Positions 6,804 through 16,397 are shown, counted from the first letter of the stretch. The stretch: DNA of 40,008 nucleotides from Megasphaera sp. (GCA_022641375.1 JALCDF010000011.1:1-40008), one strand, 5' to 3'. The notes: a model not told the origin generated them from the letters alone. Translations and numbers: made by a program.

Positions 6804-8156
6804 ATGTTACGAGACTCTTTACCTAAAATTATTACAACCACTGTTCCCGGTCCTAAAGCAGCCGCTGTTTTATCTCGTCGCCGTCAAGCCATTCCTGATG
6901 CTGTCGGCACAACATATCCTACAGTTATCAAACGCGGTGAAGGAGCTATGTTCGAAGATATAGATGGCAACATTTTTCTCGACTGGGTCGGCGGCGTTGG
7001 CGTACTGAATATCGGGTATTCTCATCCGGAAGTCGTCAAGGCCGTACAGGAACAAGCCGGCAAATATTTCCATGCCATGGCCAATATCGTCACCCATGAA
7101 GGCTATGTCTCCCTGGCTGAAAAAATAAATTCTATTGCACCTGTTCGCGGCGACAAAAAGCGGACATTCTTTATTAACAGCGGTGCTGAAGCTGATGAAA
7201 ATGCCGTTAAAGTTGCCAAAGCCTATACAAAACGGCCGAATATCATCGTTTTCTCCGGAGCTTTTCATGGCCGTACACTCATGACCATGGCTATGACCGC
7301 TAAAAAATCATATGCCTTGGGTATGGGACCATTTCCCGATGGCATATATCGTGCTGAATTCCCTTATCTGTACCGTAAACCGGAAGGATTCTCAGATGCG
7401 GAAGCTATCGAATATTACCTGAAATCATTAGAAGAAGTATTCATGTATTCTTCCCCTGCCGAATACGTAGCTGCCATCGTCGTAGAACCACTTCAAGGTG
7501 AAGGCGGTTTTATTCCCGCTCCTATTCCCTGGGTCAAGGCACTCCGCAAAATCTGTGATGATAACGGCATCCTGTTAATCGCTGACGAAGTACAATCAGG
7601 CTGGTGCCGCACAGGTAAAATGCTGGCGACCGATTATTGGAAAGAAGCCGGCTGTGAACCGGATATCATCGCTACCGCTAAATCTCTTGGCGGCGGCATC
7701 CCTCTCGGCGCAGTCGTAGCCCGGGAAGAAATCATGGAAGCTGTCCCCAATGGTATCATCGGCGGCACGTTCGGCGGCAATGCCTTAGCCTGCGCTGCTG
7801 CACTCAAAGTCATCCATATTATGGAACGGGATCATCTGGCCGACCGTGCTAATGAAATTGGCAAACGGGTCTGCGCTCGTTATGCCAAATGGAAAGAAGA
7901 ATTTAACGTCATTGGTGATTATCGAGGCTTGGGCGCTATGATAGGTCTGGAATTTGTTCACGATAAAAAGGGTAAAAAGCCCTATCCCGAACTGGTCCAT
8001 ACAATTATTCAAGAATCTGCACAGCAAGGCCTCATAATGGAAAACTGTGGTGTCTATGACAATGTTATTCGTTTCCTTTGTCCTCTGGTTGTCACAAATG
8101 ACCAAATTGATGCCGGATTAGATATCTTAGAAAACGTAATCAGAAAAAACATATAA
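6804..8156 (+). CDS. GabT-like class III aminotransferase
   Basis: A PLP-dependent omega-amino acid aminotransferase (4-aminobutyrate aminotransferase group), 450 residues, cytoplasmic. Visible fold-type I features are SGAEADENAVK (126-136), FHGRT (154-158), EPLQGEGGF (228-236), the cofactor-contacting DEVQSG (261-266), the Schiff-base Lys293 in TAKSLGGG, and GGTFGGNALAC after it. A near-perfect AAGGAGG stands eight bases before the ATG. It is the only clear plus-strand gene here, monocistronic, with its own terminator and a divergent PucR-family regulator. The substrate cannot be read from the sequence: GABA, beta-alanine, 5-aminovalerate, ornithine-like compounds or another amine are all possible. 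No succinate-semialdehyde dehydrogenase or permease is adjacent. Confidence 0.92.
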   Translation: MLRDSLPKIITTTVPGPKAAAVLSRRRQAIPDAVGTTYPTVIKRGEGAMFEDIDGNIFLDWVGGVGVLNIGYSHPEVVKAVQEQAGKYFHAMANIVTHEGYVSLAEKINSIAPVRGDKKRTFFINSGAEADENAVKVAKAYTKRPNIIVFSGAFHGRTLMTMAMTAKKSYALGMGPFPDGIYRAEFPYLYRKPEGFSDAEAIEYYLKSLEEVFMYSSPAEYVAAIVVEPLQGEGGFIPAPIPWVKALRKICDDNGILLIADEVQSGWCRTGKMLATDYWKEAGCEPDIIATAKSLGGGIPLGAVVAREEIMEAVPNGIIGGTFGGNALACAAALKVIHIMERDHLADRANEIGKRVCARYAKWKEEFNVIGDYRGLGAMIGLEFVHDKKGKKPYPELVHTIIQESAQQGLIMENCGVYDNVIRFLCPLVVTNDQIDAGLDILENVIRKNI

Positions 8157-8173
8157 TACACATACGTATGTTA

Positions 8174-8216
8174 ACCTCCCCCATGTTTCCTGTCAGGCAT
8201 GGGGGAGGTCTTTTCT
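8174..8216 (+). terminator. Terminator of the aminotransferase gene
   Basis: A perfect 12-bp GC-rich stem, ACCTCCCCCATG (8174-8185) with CATGGGGGAGGT (8198-8209), and then CTTTTCTT on the plus strand. It begins 17 bases after the stop codon. Confidence 0.88.
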
Positions 8217-8231
8217 TGTTGGAAAAATATA

Positions 8232-8274
8232 ATATCCCCAAAAGGCGGAGTATCAATCTGCTTTTTGGGGATAT
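8232..8274 (-). terminator. Terminator of the Nudix gene
   Basis: ATATCCCCAAAA (8232-8243) pairs perfectly with 8263-8274. On the minus strand it follows the Nudix stop codon by 17 bases. The following tract (ATTATATTTTT) is U-rich but interrupted. With the stem at 8174-8209 it insulates the two converging genes. Confidence 0.65.
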
Positions 8275-8291
8275 GTCAGAATATAATGTAT

Positions 8292-8792
8292 TTATGTGAT
8301 GTTTTTCTCGATTTCTTTTAATGTTTCTACTTCCGTAATATCAAGGGATTGGACTGTTTCATCATCATCCGCAAAAATAACGGTACCAGTAATTTTTTTA
8401 CCTTGCAAAAGCAATGGAATCCATGTCCTGTCTCCCTGCCACATATGCTGATACGGCATTGCGTTCTTAGGAAACCACTGCGGTTCCATTTCTTCCGTTT
8501 CTGTAATGTTTCCGCTATACGTATACAGAAAATAAACATAGCCGATATGATCTAATTCCGGATGCACAGAAAATTTAAAGTCCAAGAACCCGGCCAGATG
8601 TAATTTTTCCGGCGCTGCTGTAATTCCGGACTCTTCCTTTAATTCTCTTACCGCGCACTGGCGAAATGTTTCTCCCGGCTCCAGCTTACCGCCAAAGCCA
8701 TTCCATTTAGATACACCAAACCCGCGTTTTTTACGGCCCAAAAGGATTTGACCTCGTTCATTCATAAGAAAACAAAGTGTCGTAGGACGCAT
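8292..8792 (-). CDS. MTH1-like Nudix hydrolase
   Basis: A 166-residue pyrophosphohydrolase. The Nudix box is complete: G35-x5-E41-x7-R49-E50-L51-x-E53-E54-x-G56-I57, the magnesium-binding loop-helix. The stretch before it (TLCFLMN...ILLGRKKRGFGVSKWNGFGGK) closely resembles MTH1-type enzymes that clean oxidised purine nucleoside triphosphates such as 8-oxo-dGTP, so a nucleotide-pool cleansing role is likely but not proven. It begins 12 bases after the DUF3783 gene and is probably translated from the same message. The C-terminal 20 residues are acidic and unremarkable. Confidence 0.88.
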   Translation of the reverse strand: MRPTTLCFLMNERGQILLGRKKRGFGVSKWNGFGGKLEPGETFRQCAVRELKEESGITAAPEKLHLAGFLDFKFSVHPELDHIGYVYFLYTYSGNITETEEMEPQWFPKNAMPYQHMWQGDRTWIPLLLQGKKITGTVIFADDDETVQSLDITEVETLKEIEKNIT

Positions 8793-8804
8793 ATCCGTCT
8801 CTCC

Positions 8805-9251
8805 TTATTTCTTACCTTGTTTCATCTTTTTAAAATACTCATGTTCTTTATTTAATTCCTGTAATATTGTCTGAATAGACCAGGAAATATTATTGGGTGT
8901 AATCATGGCTTTCAGGGGAACATTTTTTAATTTGCCACGACGAATACTATCCAACAAAAGATTTAAAGACGTCTTATCAAAGCCACAAAGAACAATCGCT
9001 TCTTTGGTTACAGGCTGCGATTGTTCATCTTCATCAACTTTATCATGAACCTTATCATCTGCCGTCTGTTTCTTTATTGATGCAATTTCTTCTACTTCTT
9101 CCGCTGTCAGCCCCAACAGCGTCCCAACCTTTTCAGTCTTTTCATTTTCTGCTACCGCTTTTACTGAAGCTTTGGTAAGCAACCCCAATAGTTTTAGCTG
9201 CTGCAATCTATCGGCGGTAAAATTAACGGCCAATATCATTTTAAATGCCAT
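8805..9251 (-). CDS. DUF3783-domain protein
   Basis: A 148-residue protein of unknown function. The C-terminal half (about residues 82-140) fits DUF3783, with AIVLCGFDKTSLNLLLD and the AMITPNNISWSIQTILQEL block. An acidic linker (DDKVHDKVDEDEQ) precedes it, and the N-terminal part (FTADRLQQLKLLGLLTKASVKAV) looks helical. The start is the ATG at 9251, six bases after AGGAGG (9258-9263); the frame stays open upstream to 9287 but that part lies in the rplQ terminator. The ribosome binding site directly follows the U-run of that terminator, so expression may depend on read-through from the ribosomal operon. No catalytic motif is visible. Confidence 0.8.
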   Translation of the reverse strand: MAFKMILAVNFTADRLQQLKLLGLLTKASVKAVAENEKTEKVGTLLGLTAEEVEEIASIKKQTADDKVHDKVDEDEQSQPVTKEAIVLCGFDKTSLNLLLDSIRRGKLKNVPLKAMITPNNISWSIQTILQELNKEHEYFKKMKQGKK

Positions 9252-9263
9252 CGTTTTCCTCCT

Positions 9264-9299
9264 AAAAAAAAGCCGCTGTGAAAACACAACGGCTTTTTT
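9264..9299 (-). terminator. Terminator of the S10-spc-alpha operon, next to the DUF3783 start
   Basis: On the minus strand AAAAAAGCCGTTGTG, a TTTT loop and CACAGCGGCTTTTTTTT form a stem of about 15 bp with one mismatch and an eight-U tract. It starts 33 bases after the rplQ stop. The U tract runs straight into the AGGAGG of the next gene. The stem would also work on the plus strand, but no plus gene enters it. Confidence 0.85.
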
Positions 9300-9331
9300 G
9301 ACTACTGATACTACATCAATAGTCCTTATTA

Positions 9332-9670
9332 TTAAACTAATTCGATGATAACCATCGGAGCAGAATCACCCTGGCGTACACCAGTTTTAATAATGCGTGT
9401 ATAACCACCCTGACGATCTTTATATTTTGGTGCAATTTCATCAAACAATTTTTTGACTACATCTTCATCCATCATGTATGCCAATACCTGGCGACGTGCG
9501 TGGAGGTCGCCGCGTTTAGCGAGGGTAAGCATTTTATCAGCAACTTTACGGAGTTCTTTCGCTTTTGCTTCCGTTGTTTCAATGCGTTCATGCTGGAATA
9601 AAGAGGTGACAATGCTGCGCAATAAGGCCTTACGTGCGGAGCTGTCACGTCCCAACTTTCTATAAGCCAT
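9332..9670 (-). CDS. rplQ: 50S ribosomal protein L17
   Basis: A large-subunit protein near the peptide exit tunnel, 112 residues, the normal short bacterial length. It begins [19 protein letters not shown], the L17 signature, and ends in an acidic-hydrophobic strand ([10 protein letters not shown]). AGGAGG precedes the ATG by about seven bases. It is the last gene of the alpha block, 17 bases after rpoA, and is followed by a terminator. No oddity is seen. Confidence 0.98.
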   Translation of the reverse strand: MAYRKLGRDSSARKALLRSIVTSLFQHERIETTEAKAKELRKVADKMLTLAKRGDLHARRQVLAYMMDEDVVKKLFDEIAPKYKDRQGGYTRIIKTGVRQGDSAPMVIIELV

Positions 9671-9687
9671 CGTTCATCCTCCTCAAA

Positions 9688-10674
9688 TTATTGTTCGTTG
9701 GATTTCAGGTCACACCCATAATCCTTCAATTTTTCAATGATTTCATCTACGGATTTTTTACCTAAATTCCGAATCTTAGACAAATCATCTTCTGTACGTT
9801 CTATCAAATCACCCAATGTGTAAATATTGGCCCGTTTCAAACAGTTCGATGCCCGGACAGATAAATCCAATACATCAATCTTTTCCTGGGACAAATCTGC
9901 TTTATCCTGAGTGCTTTCTTCTACCACGTCGTCACCTTCACCAGAAACGAAAGGCGGCAAGGTTTCATTGACATCCTGGTCAGAAGCAATCGACTGGAAA
10001 TAATTCAAATAGCCGATAATAATAGAAGCCGCTTTTGCTACAGCATTATCTGCCGTAATACTGCGGTCAGTTGTTACTTCAAGGGTCAACGAATCATAGT
10101 CCATTTCGTTGCCGACCCGGATATTGCCCACTTCATAGTTCGTGCGAATAATCGGGGAAAATAAGGAGTCAATAGGAATAACCCCTATCATATCCGTATC
10201 CTTCTTGTTCTTGGTAGAAGGAACATATCCCTTGCCCCGTTCAATATGACACTGCATATGAATGTCAGCGTCTGCATCTAATGTGGCAATATGAAGATCC
10301 GGGTTTAAAATTTCTATGTCTGAGTTTACTTCGAGGTCTTTTGCGGTAAATTCGCGTTCACCTGCCACATCGACGGTAATATCGATTTCATCGACTTCCT
10401 TGTTGTTGAACTTCAACCGAACTTGTTTCAAGTTCAAAATGATTTCGGAAACATCTTCCCGAACACCAGAAATCGTTGAAAATTCATGAAGTACACCATC
10501 AATTTTAATGGAGGTGATTGCTACGCCGTCCAATGAAGACAAGAGGACACGGCGCAAGCTGTTCCCCAATGTGATTCCGTAACCTCTGTCAAGAGGTTCG
10601 CATACGAATTTTCCATAAGTGCCATCATCACTTGTATCAACGGTTTTAACTGTAAACTTGTTGTCATCAATCAT
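9688..10674 (-). CDS. rpoA: RNA polymerase alpha subunit
   Basis: A 328-residue scaffold subunit of RNA polymerase. The N-terminal dimerisation domain (about 1-235) holds GYGITLGNSLRRVLLSSLDG, which contacts beta and beta'. An acidic linker (EGDDVVEESTQDKADL) leads to the C-terminal domain (about 260-325) with LSVRASNCLKRANIYTLGDL and IRNLGKKSVDEI, which binds UP elements and activators. GGGAGG is nine bases before the ATG. It follows rpsK directly; the rpsD gene often found between rpsK and rpoA is absent here. Confidence 0.98.
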   Translation of the reverse strand: MIDDNKFTVKTVDTSDDGTYGKFVCEPLDRGYGITLGNSLRRVLLSSLDGVAITSIKIDGVLHEFSTISGVREDVSEIILNLKQVRLKFNNKEVDEIDITVDVAGEREFTAKDLEVNSDIEILNPDLHIATLDADADIHMQCHIERGKGYVPSTKNKKDTDMIGVIPIDSLFSPIIRTNYEVGNIRVGNEMDYDSLTLEVTTDRSITADNAVAKAASIIIGYLNYFQSIASDQDVNETLPPFVSGEGDDVVEESTQDKADLSQEKIDVLDLSVRASNCLKRANIYTLGDLIERTEDDLSKIRNLGKKSVDEIIEKLKDYGCDLKSNEQ

Positions 10675-10718
10675 TAGGAAAATCCTCCCATTCCAGAATC
10701 AAAACACCTTGGTCGAAA

Positions 10719-11108
10719 TTATACACGACGGCGTTTTGGCGGACGGCAGCCATTATGAGGAATCGGCGTTACATCTTTAATGGAATTTACTTCCAAGCCT
10801 GCTGCCTGCAATGCGCGAATAGCAGCTTCACGACCGGAGCCAGGACCTTTTACAAATACTTCTACCTGACGAAGGCCATGTTCCATAGCGGCTTTAGCAG
10901 CTTGTTCAGCAGCCATCTGTGCTGCAAAAGGAGTACTTTTACGAGAGCCACGGAAACCAAGACCACCGGAGCTTGCCCAAGAAAGAGTGTTGCCTTTAGC
11001 ATCACTAATCGTAACAATTGTATTATTGAAAGTAGAACGAATATGAGCTGCGCCCGATTCTACATGTTTCTTTTCTTTACGTTTTGTATTTCTAACATTC
11101 TTTGCCAA
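10719..11108 (-). CDS. rpsK: 30S ribosomal protein S11
   Basis: A platform protein of the small subunit, 129 residues, matching the usual length. Signature parts are [34 protein letters not shown] and [10 protein letters not shown] at the end. I place the start at the TTG at 11108, giving MAKNVRN..., because GGAGG lies nine bases from it but only three from the upstream TTG at 11114. It is followed after 44 bases by rpoA. Confidence 0.97.
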   Translation of the reverse strand: MAKNVRNTKRKEKKHVESGAAHIRSTFNNTIVTISDAKGNTLSWASSGGLGFRGSRKSTPFAAQMAAEQAAKAAMEHGLRQVEVFVKGPGSGREAAIRALQAAGLEVNSIKDVTPIPHNGCRPPKRRRV

Positions 11109-11136
11109 AATCAATTCCCTCCTTACTCAAAAGATA

Positions 11137-11505
11137 TTATTTCTTTTTACCTGAAATTGCTTTACGAGGACCTTTGCGTGTCCGTGCATTCGTCTTTGTA
11201 CGCTGTCCGCGAACAGGAAGACCTGCACGATGACGTTTGCCTCTATAGGAGTTAACTTCGATAAGACGTTTAATATTCAAAGCGCCTTCACGACGAAGTT
11301 CACCTTCTACTTTATAATCAGATCCGATGACTTCACGAATTTTCTGTTCTTCGTCTTCTGTCAAATCACGAACACGTGTGTCCGCATTGACGCCTGCTTT
11401 CTTCAGGATTTCCTGAGAAGAGGAAAGACCAATACCAAAAATGTAAGTCAAACCAACTTCAACTCTTTTATCACGTGGTAAATCCACACCGGCTATACGT
11501 GCCAT
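11137..11505 (-). CDS. rpsM: 30S ribosomal protein S13
   Basis: A small-subunit head protein, 122 residues, that contacts tRNA and forms bridges to the large subunit. It begins [21 protein letters not shown] and has the helix-two-turn-helix and the basic tail ([18 protein letters not shown]). It is 22 bases after rpmJ and 28 before rpsK, the conserved alpha order. Confidence 0.98.
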   Translation of the reverse strand: MARIAGVDLPRDKRVEVGLTYIFGIGLSSSQEILKKAGVNADTRVRDLTEDEEQKIREVIGSDYKVEGELRREGALNIKRLIEVNSYRGKRHRAGLPVRGQRTKTNARTRKGPRKAISGKKK

Positions 11506-11527
11506 CTATTCATCCACCTCCACTCTA

Positions 11528-11641
11528 TTAACCTTGTTTTTGTTTATGTTTTGGGTTTTCGCAAATAACCATGACACGGCCTTTGCGTTTAATAATTTTG
11601 CATTTTTCGCAAATTCTCTTGACTGACGGTTTTACTTTCAT
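11528..11641 (-). CDS. rpmJ: 50S ribosomal protein L36, zinc-ribbon form
   Basis: A 37-residue protein, [20 protein letters not shown] up to residue 20, ending KHKQKQG. The zinc ligands are C11, C14, C27 and H32, so this is the zinc-containing (C+) form. It sits between infA and rpsM, its usual place. A CAGGAGG site precedes the ATG. The whole gene is only 114 bases long. Confidence 0.97.
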   Translation of the reverse strand: MKVKPSVKRICEKCKIIKRKGRVMVICENPKHKQKQG

Positions 11642-11666
11642 AACTAACCTCCTGCATAATCTAATC

Positions 11667-11885
11667 TTACTTAAAGCGATAGGTAATACGACCACGATTT
11701 AAATCATATGGTGTCAATTCCATCGTTACTCTGTCGCCTGGAAGAATACGAATAAAATTCATACGCATTTTCCCGGAAACATGAGCTAATACGATGTGTT
11801 CATTTTCTAACTTCACTTTAAACATAGCGTTAGGCAGTGCTTCAACAACAATACCCTCTACTTCAATGACATCTTCCTTAGACAT
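11667..11885 (-). CDS. infA: Translation initiation factor IF-1
   Basis: A 72-residue OB-fold protein that occupies the A site during initiation. It begins [19 protein letters not shown] and contains [19 protein letters not shown] and the C-terminal RGRITYRFK, all standard. The ATG overlaps the end of the KOW-protein gene by eight bases, so the two are translationally coupled. Confidence 0.98.
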   Translation of the reverse strand: MSKEDVIEVEGIVVEALPNAMFKVKLENEHIVLAHVSGKMRMNFIRILPGDRVTMELTPYDLNRGRITYRFK

Positions 11886-12171
11886 GTGTAACCTCCCTGG
11901 TCAATTTTTCACTGGCCCGGTTTAACACGGACCGTATCCATTCATTGCTGATTCGCAGGGGACCAACGCTTCCTATGGATACGCTCGTTCCCATGATCTG
12001 GAGATGCCGGCAGTTCTTTTTCTTCGGCTTATCCAAATTGTATTTTCTACCGTCAGCAATCCATACATATGGATAACCCAACTTACCGACAACGACGTAC
12101 AAGCTATTTCTATTTCCTCCGGCACAGCTCTTGACAAGAGTACCAACAGGAATGTCTATGCGCTCCCTCAT
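11878..12171 (-). CDS. KOW-domain RNA-binding protein (L14e-like)
   Basis: A 97-residue protein found between map and infA in many Clostridia and relatives. The N-terminal half (about 6-45) is a KOW-type fold: [20 protein letters not shown], then [19 protein letters not shown], a basic RNA-binding-like stretch. Related proteins are annotated as L14e-like or KOW-domain proteins; no function is established here. It overlaps map by four bases (ATGA) at its start and infA by eight bases at its end, so it is tightly coupled to both. Confidence 0.85.
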   Translation of the reverse strand: MRERIDIPVGTLVKSCAGGNRNSLYVVVGKLGYPYVWIADGRKYNLDKPKKKNCRHLQIMGTSVSIGSVGPLRISNEWIRSVLNRASEKLTREVTHV

Positions 12172-12923
12172 TCTTCATCCGGTATGGTAAGAATTTCGGG
12201 ACCATTATCTGTAATAGCTATGGTATGTTCGAAATGAGCTGCCGGCTTGCCATCACGAGTGACGACCGTCCAGCCATTTTTAGTCTGGCTGACTTTTTCC
12301 GTGCCCATATTAATCATCGGTTCTATTGCCAAAACCATCCCTGGTTCCAACAATTCCCCATGACCAGCGAGACCATAATTAGGAACTTCCGGATCTTCAT
12401 GCATATCCGTACCGATTCCGTGGCCCACATAGTCACGAACTACACCATACCCAAACGATTCAGCATAGGCTTGGACAGCATGCCCGATGTCACCCAGGTG
12501 ATTGCCGGCTACGGCCTGTTCAATGCCCTTATAGAGACTTGCTTCTGTTACTTTCATTAATTGAAGCGTGGCTGGATCAACATGACCGACAGGAATCGTG
12601 ACTGTTGAGTCTCCATGATAGCCATCTTTATTTACAACCAAATCAACACTGATTATATCTCCATCTTTTAACTTACGGTGTCCCGGAATGCCATGAACGA
12701 CTTCATCATTCACACTGGCACAAATCGTTGCCGGATACCCATAATAGCCTTTACAGCTTGGAAATGCACCGCAGCTTCGGATGTACTCTTCGCAACGCTG
12801 ATCCAGTTCTCCTGTCGTAATGCCTGGCTTAGCCAGTTTCTTCATCAGAACCAACGCATTGGCTGTGATACGTCCAGCTGCGCGAATATACTCTATTTCC
12901 CGTTTAGATTTTAAAATAATCAT
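12168..12923 (-). CDS. map: Type I methionine aminopeptidase
   Basis: Removes the initiator methionine from new proteins; cytoplasmic metalloenzyme of 251 residues. Typical landmarks are ASVNDEVVHGIPG (first active-site His), DIISVDLVV and GDSTVTIPVG (two metal-binding Asp), DYVGHGIG (His), EPMINMG (Glu) and the last Glu in HFEHTIAI. There is no N-terminal SEC-C zinc extension. It starts three bases after adk with a poor ribosome binding site, which suggests coupling to adk translation, and overlaps the KOW gene by four bases. Confidence 0.97.
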   Translation of the reverse strand: MIILKSKREIEYIRAAGRITANALVLMKKLAKPGITTGELDQRCEEYIRSCGAFPSCKGYYGYPATICASVNDEVVHGIPGHRKLKDGDIISVDLVVNKDGYHGDSTVTIPVGHVDPATLQLMKVTEASLYKGIEQAVAGNHLGDIGHAVQAYAESFGYGVVRDYVGHGIGTDMHEDPEVPNYGLAGHGELLEPGMVLAIEPMINMGTEKVSQTKNGWTVVTRDGKPAAHFEHTIAITDNGPEILTIPDEE

Positions 12924-12926
12924 TTT

Positions 12927-13577
<651 letters not shown>

Positions 13578-13595
13578 TCAAACTACCTCCTTGTA

Positions 13596-14858
13596 TTATT
13601 TCATAAATCCCTGGTACTGTTTATTTAAAACCAAAGATTCCGCCTGTTTCGCTGTATCAATGGCAACACCAACAACGATAAGCAGTGCTGTACCACCGAA
13701 ATACACACCTTCAATACCCGTGATCCAGCCAATAAAATTAGGCAGGATAGCAATAAATGCCAGGAAGAAAGCACCGGCAAGAGTGATTCTTGTCATAATC
13801 TTGTCGATATACATGGCCGTCGGAGCTCCCGGACGAATGCCAGGAATAAAACCGCCATATTTTTGCATGTTTTCCGTAAGCTGTGGTATATTCAGCGAAA
13901 TAGCCGTATAGAAATAGGTGAAAAACATAATCAGAACAGCATATATAACTGTATTAGACGCTGTCCCCCATGCAAACCAGCCTGCAATCATCTGTACCGT
14001 ATCATTCTGCACAAACTGTGCAATCGTAATCGGGAACATAAGAACAGAGGAAGCAAAGATGATGGGAATAACGCCTGCCTGATTGACTTTCAAAGGAATA
14101 TGTGTTGAATGGCCACCATACATTTTGCGGCCTACAACACGTTTTGCATACTGCACAATGACTCGTCGTTGTCCTTGTGTTACTTCGATAACAACAACGA
14201 TCATAAAAAGGGCAATGACAACAAATAACATCGCCTGGAAGATATTAATCGTCCCAGCCTGAATGTACTTATACACTGTCATGCAACCACTTGGGAAACG
14301 CGCAACGATACCGGCAAAGATGATAAGTGAGATACCATTGCCAATACCGCCAGCCGTAATCTGATCGCCAAGCCACATAAGAAAACATGTGCCTGCTGTC
14401 AATATGATGGATACCATAAGGACCATCGCCCAAGAGTTATCTATCAAAGCATTATTGACTTTCAGAGCGTAACTCATAGCAAATGCCTGGATAAAACCGA
14501 GAAGTACCGTGCCATAGCGCGTTACTTTTTGGATTTTATCACGGCCATCCTGATTGTCTTTCGCCCACTGTTCAAAAGTAGGCACAACAGATGTCAGCAA
14601 TTGCATAATAATGGAAGCATTGATGTAAGGCGTAATGGACATTGCCAAAACAGAGAACTTACTAAGAGCACCGCCGGAAAATAAATCCAGCAAGCCAAAT
14701 AAATTGCCGCTGCTAAATAAATTTTCAATGACCGAAGCGTCTACCCCGGGAACCGGAATATGGACGCCAAGGCGAAAAATGATGAACATAATCAAGGTGA
14801 AAACTGCCCGTTTACGGAATTCCGAAACGTTAAGCACATTCTGTATGCTTTCTAACAC
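13596..14858 (-). CDS. secY: Protein translocase subunit SecY
   Basis: The channel of the Sec translocon in the cytoplasmic membrane, 420 residues with ten expected transmembrane segments. It begins with NVSEFRKRAVFTLIMFIIFR, has the plug-region GALSKFSVLAMSITPYINAS, and the cytoplasmic loop QRRVIVQYAKRVVGRKMYGG that contacts the ribosome and SecA. The start is GTG, close after a GAGGTGAT site, and the gap to rplO is one base. Length and motifs are normal. Confidence 0.98.
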   Translation of the reverse strand: MLESIQNVLNVSEFRKRAVFTLIMFIIFRLGVHIPVPGVDASVIENLFSSGNLFGLLDLFSGGALSKFSVLAMSITPYINASIIMQLLTSVVPTFEQWAKDNQDGRDKIQKVTRYGTVLLGFIQAFAMSYALKVNNALIDNSWAMVLMVSIILTAGTCFLMWLGDQITAGGIGNGISLIIFAGIVARFPSGCMTVYKYIQAGTINIFQAMLFVVIALFMIVVVIEVTQGQRRVIVQYAKRVVGRKMYGGHSTHIPLKVNQAGVIPIIFASSVLMFPITIAQFVQNDTVQMIAGWFAWGTASNTVIYAVLIMFFTYFYTAISLNIPQLTENMQKYGGFIPGIRPGAPTAMYIDKIMTRITLAGAFFLAFIAILPNFIGWITGIEGVYFGGTALLIVVGVAIDTAKQAESLVLNKQYQGFMK

Positions 14859-14859
14859 C

Positions 14860-15300
14860 TTAGATCACCTCAATCTTACCACCGGCTGCTTCGATTTTTT
14901 GTTGCGCCGATTTCGTGAATCCCTGAGCGACAACAGTGAGAGATTTTTCTAATTCGCCATTGCCGAGGATACGAACACCGTCGCAAACGTTCTTGAGGAT
15001 TCCTGCTTCAACCAACGCAACGGGATCAACAGTTGTACCATTTTCAAAGCGATTCAACGTCGCAACGTTGACTTCAGCATACTGTTTAGCCCAAATGTTT
15101 GTAAATCCACGTTTTGGAAGCAAACGATATAATGGCATCTGGCCGCCTTCAAAGCCCGGTCGCATACCGCCACCACTACGAGATAACTGGCCTTTCATGC
15201 CTTTGCCAGCGGTTTTTCCGTTACCGGAACCAATACCACGGCCAACACGATTATGTCTTTTTTTTGAGCCAGGAACAATACTCATTTCATGAAGTTTCAA
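14860..15300 (-). CDS. rplO: 50S ribosomal protein L15
   Basis: A large-subunit assembly protein of 146 residues. It begins [20 protein letters not shown], with the glycine-rich basic arm [18 protein letters not shown], and ends with the globular domain ([20 protein letters not shown]). It lies between rpmD and secY, and its stop nearly abuts the secY start, as in most bacteria. Confidence 0.98.
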   Translation of the reverse strand: MKLHEMSIVPGSKKRHNRVGRGIGSGNGKTAGKGMKGQLSRSGGGMRPGFEGGQMPLYRLLPKRGFTNIWAKQYAEVNVATLNRFENGTTVDPVALVEAGILKNVCDGVRILGNGELEKSLTVVAQGFTKSAQQKIEAAGGKIEVI

Positions 15301-15321
15301 TTCAGCGCACCTCCTTCTCTA

Positions 15322-15501
15322 TTAGATTTCTTCTACTTTTACTAAATGTTCAACCTTATGAAGCATCCCTTTAATCTGCGGGGTAACTTCTTTTACAACG
15401 CTAGAGTTCGTCTTGTGGAGACCAAGAGCAACAACAGTCGCTCTCTGATCACCAGGATAACCTGCCAAGCTGCGAACAAGCGTAACTTTTACTTGAGCCA
15501 T
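15322..15501 (-). CDS. rpmD: 50S ribosomal protein L30
   Basis: A 59-residue protein read directly from the sequence: [20 protein letters not shown], then an [10 protein letters not shown] motif, ending EHLVKVEEI. This is the bacterial short L30. An AGGAGG site lies upstream of the ATG at 15501. It fills the gap between rpsE and rplO, its usual place in the spc block. Confidence 0.97.
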   Translation of the reverse strand: MAQVKVTLVRSLAGYPGDQRATVVALGLHKTNSSVVKEVTPQIKGMLHKVEHLVKVEEI

Positions 15502-15518
15502 TTCGTATATCCTCCTTA

Positions 15519-16019
15519 TTAACCGTAAATTTCTTCTACAGTTTTGCCACGGAGTTCAGCGACTTTATTTACATCCTTCAAACGTCTCAAACCGTTGATG
15601 GTTGCCTGAACCATGTTATTCGGGTTTGAAGAACCAATGGATTTTGTCAGGATGTTACGAACACCAGCCAATTCCAATACGGCACGTACAGGTCCGCCAG
15701 CAATAACGCCAGTACCTTCTGCAGCAGGTTTAAGGAATACCTGGCCTGCTCCAAAAATACCAGTGATTTGATGAGGAATCGTACCATTTTTCAATGAAAT
15801 CGTAATTTTATTTTTCTTAGCGTCTTCAACGCCTTTACGGATAGCTTCCGGAACTTCACCGGCTTTTCCTAATCCCACACCAACAACGCCTTTACCATTA
15901 CCGACGACGACGAGTGCACTGAAGGAAAAACGGCGGCCGCCTTTAACTACCTTAGCTACACGGTTGATGAAAACAACATTTTCTTGAAACTCTTGTTCTG
16001 CATGGTCAACTTTTGCCAT
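15519..16019 (-). CDS. rpsE: 30S ribosomal protein S5
   Basis: A small-subunit protein of 166 residues that acts in decoding fidelity and mRNA unwinding at the entry channel. The double-stranded RNA-binding part contains [20 protein letters not shown], followed by [20 protein letters not shown] and [20 protein letters not shown]. Residues linked to spectinomycin resistance in the loop near VVKGGRR look wild type. Conserved position between rplR and rpmD. Confidence 0.98.
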   Translation of the reverse strand: MAKVDHAEQEFQENVVFINRVAKVVKGGRRFSFSALVVVGNGKGVVGVGLGKAGEVPEAIRKGVEDAKKNKITISLKNGTIPHQITGIFGAGQVFLKPAAEGTGVIAGGPVRAVLELAGVRNILTKSIGSSNPNNMVQATINGLRRLKDVNKVAELRGKTVEEIYG

Positions 16020-16034
16020 TCGTATTTCCTCCTA

Positions 16035-16397
16035 TTAGAATTTTAAGCCAGCTTCACGAGCAGCTGCTGCTAAAGCGGCAATACGACCGTGATAAATATA
16101 ACCGCCACGGTCAAAAACAACTGTAGTAATCCCTTTTTCGATAGCACGTTTTGCTACGAGAGCGCCGACTAATTTAGCGCCTTCAGCATTACCACCGCTG
16201 ATCTTCTGTCCTTTAATTTCCTGATCCAGAGAGCTGGCGGAAACCAAAGTGACACCCTTCTGATCATCAATGATCTGGGCATAAATATTTGTAAGGCTAC
16301 GGAAAACATTCAAACGTGGACGTTCTGCCGTACCATTAATGTGCTTACGTAAACGCCAATGACGTTTAACACGAATAGCATTTTTACTGGATTTCAA
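16035..16397 (-). CDS. rplR: 50S ribosomal protein L18
   Basis: A 5S rRNA-binding protein of 120 residues. It has [19 protein letters not shown], then [16 protein letters not shown] and the C-terminal [21 protein letters not shown] place the start at the TTG at 16397 ([13 protein letters not shown]...): GGAG is eight bases from it, whereas the GTG at 16406 overlaps that site. Length then matches the family (117-122). Confidence 0.96.
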   Translation of the reverse strand: MKSSKNAIRVKRHWRLRKHINGTAERPRLNVFRSLTNIYAQIIDDQKGVTLVSASSLDQEIKGQKISGGNAEGAKLVGALVAKRAIEKGITTVVFDRGGYIYHGRIAALAAAAREAGLKF

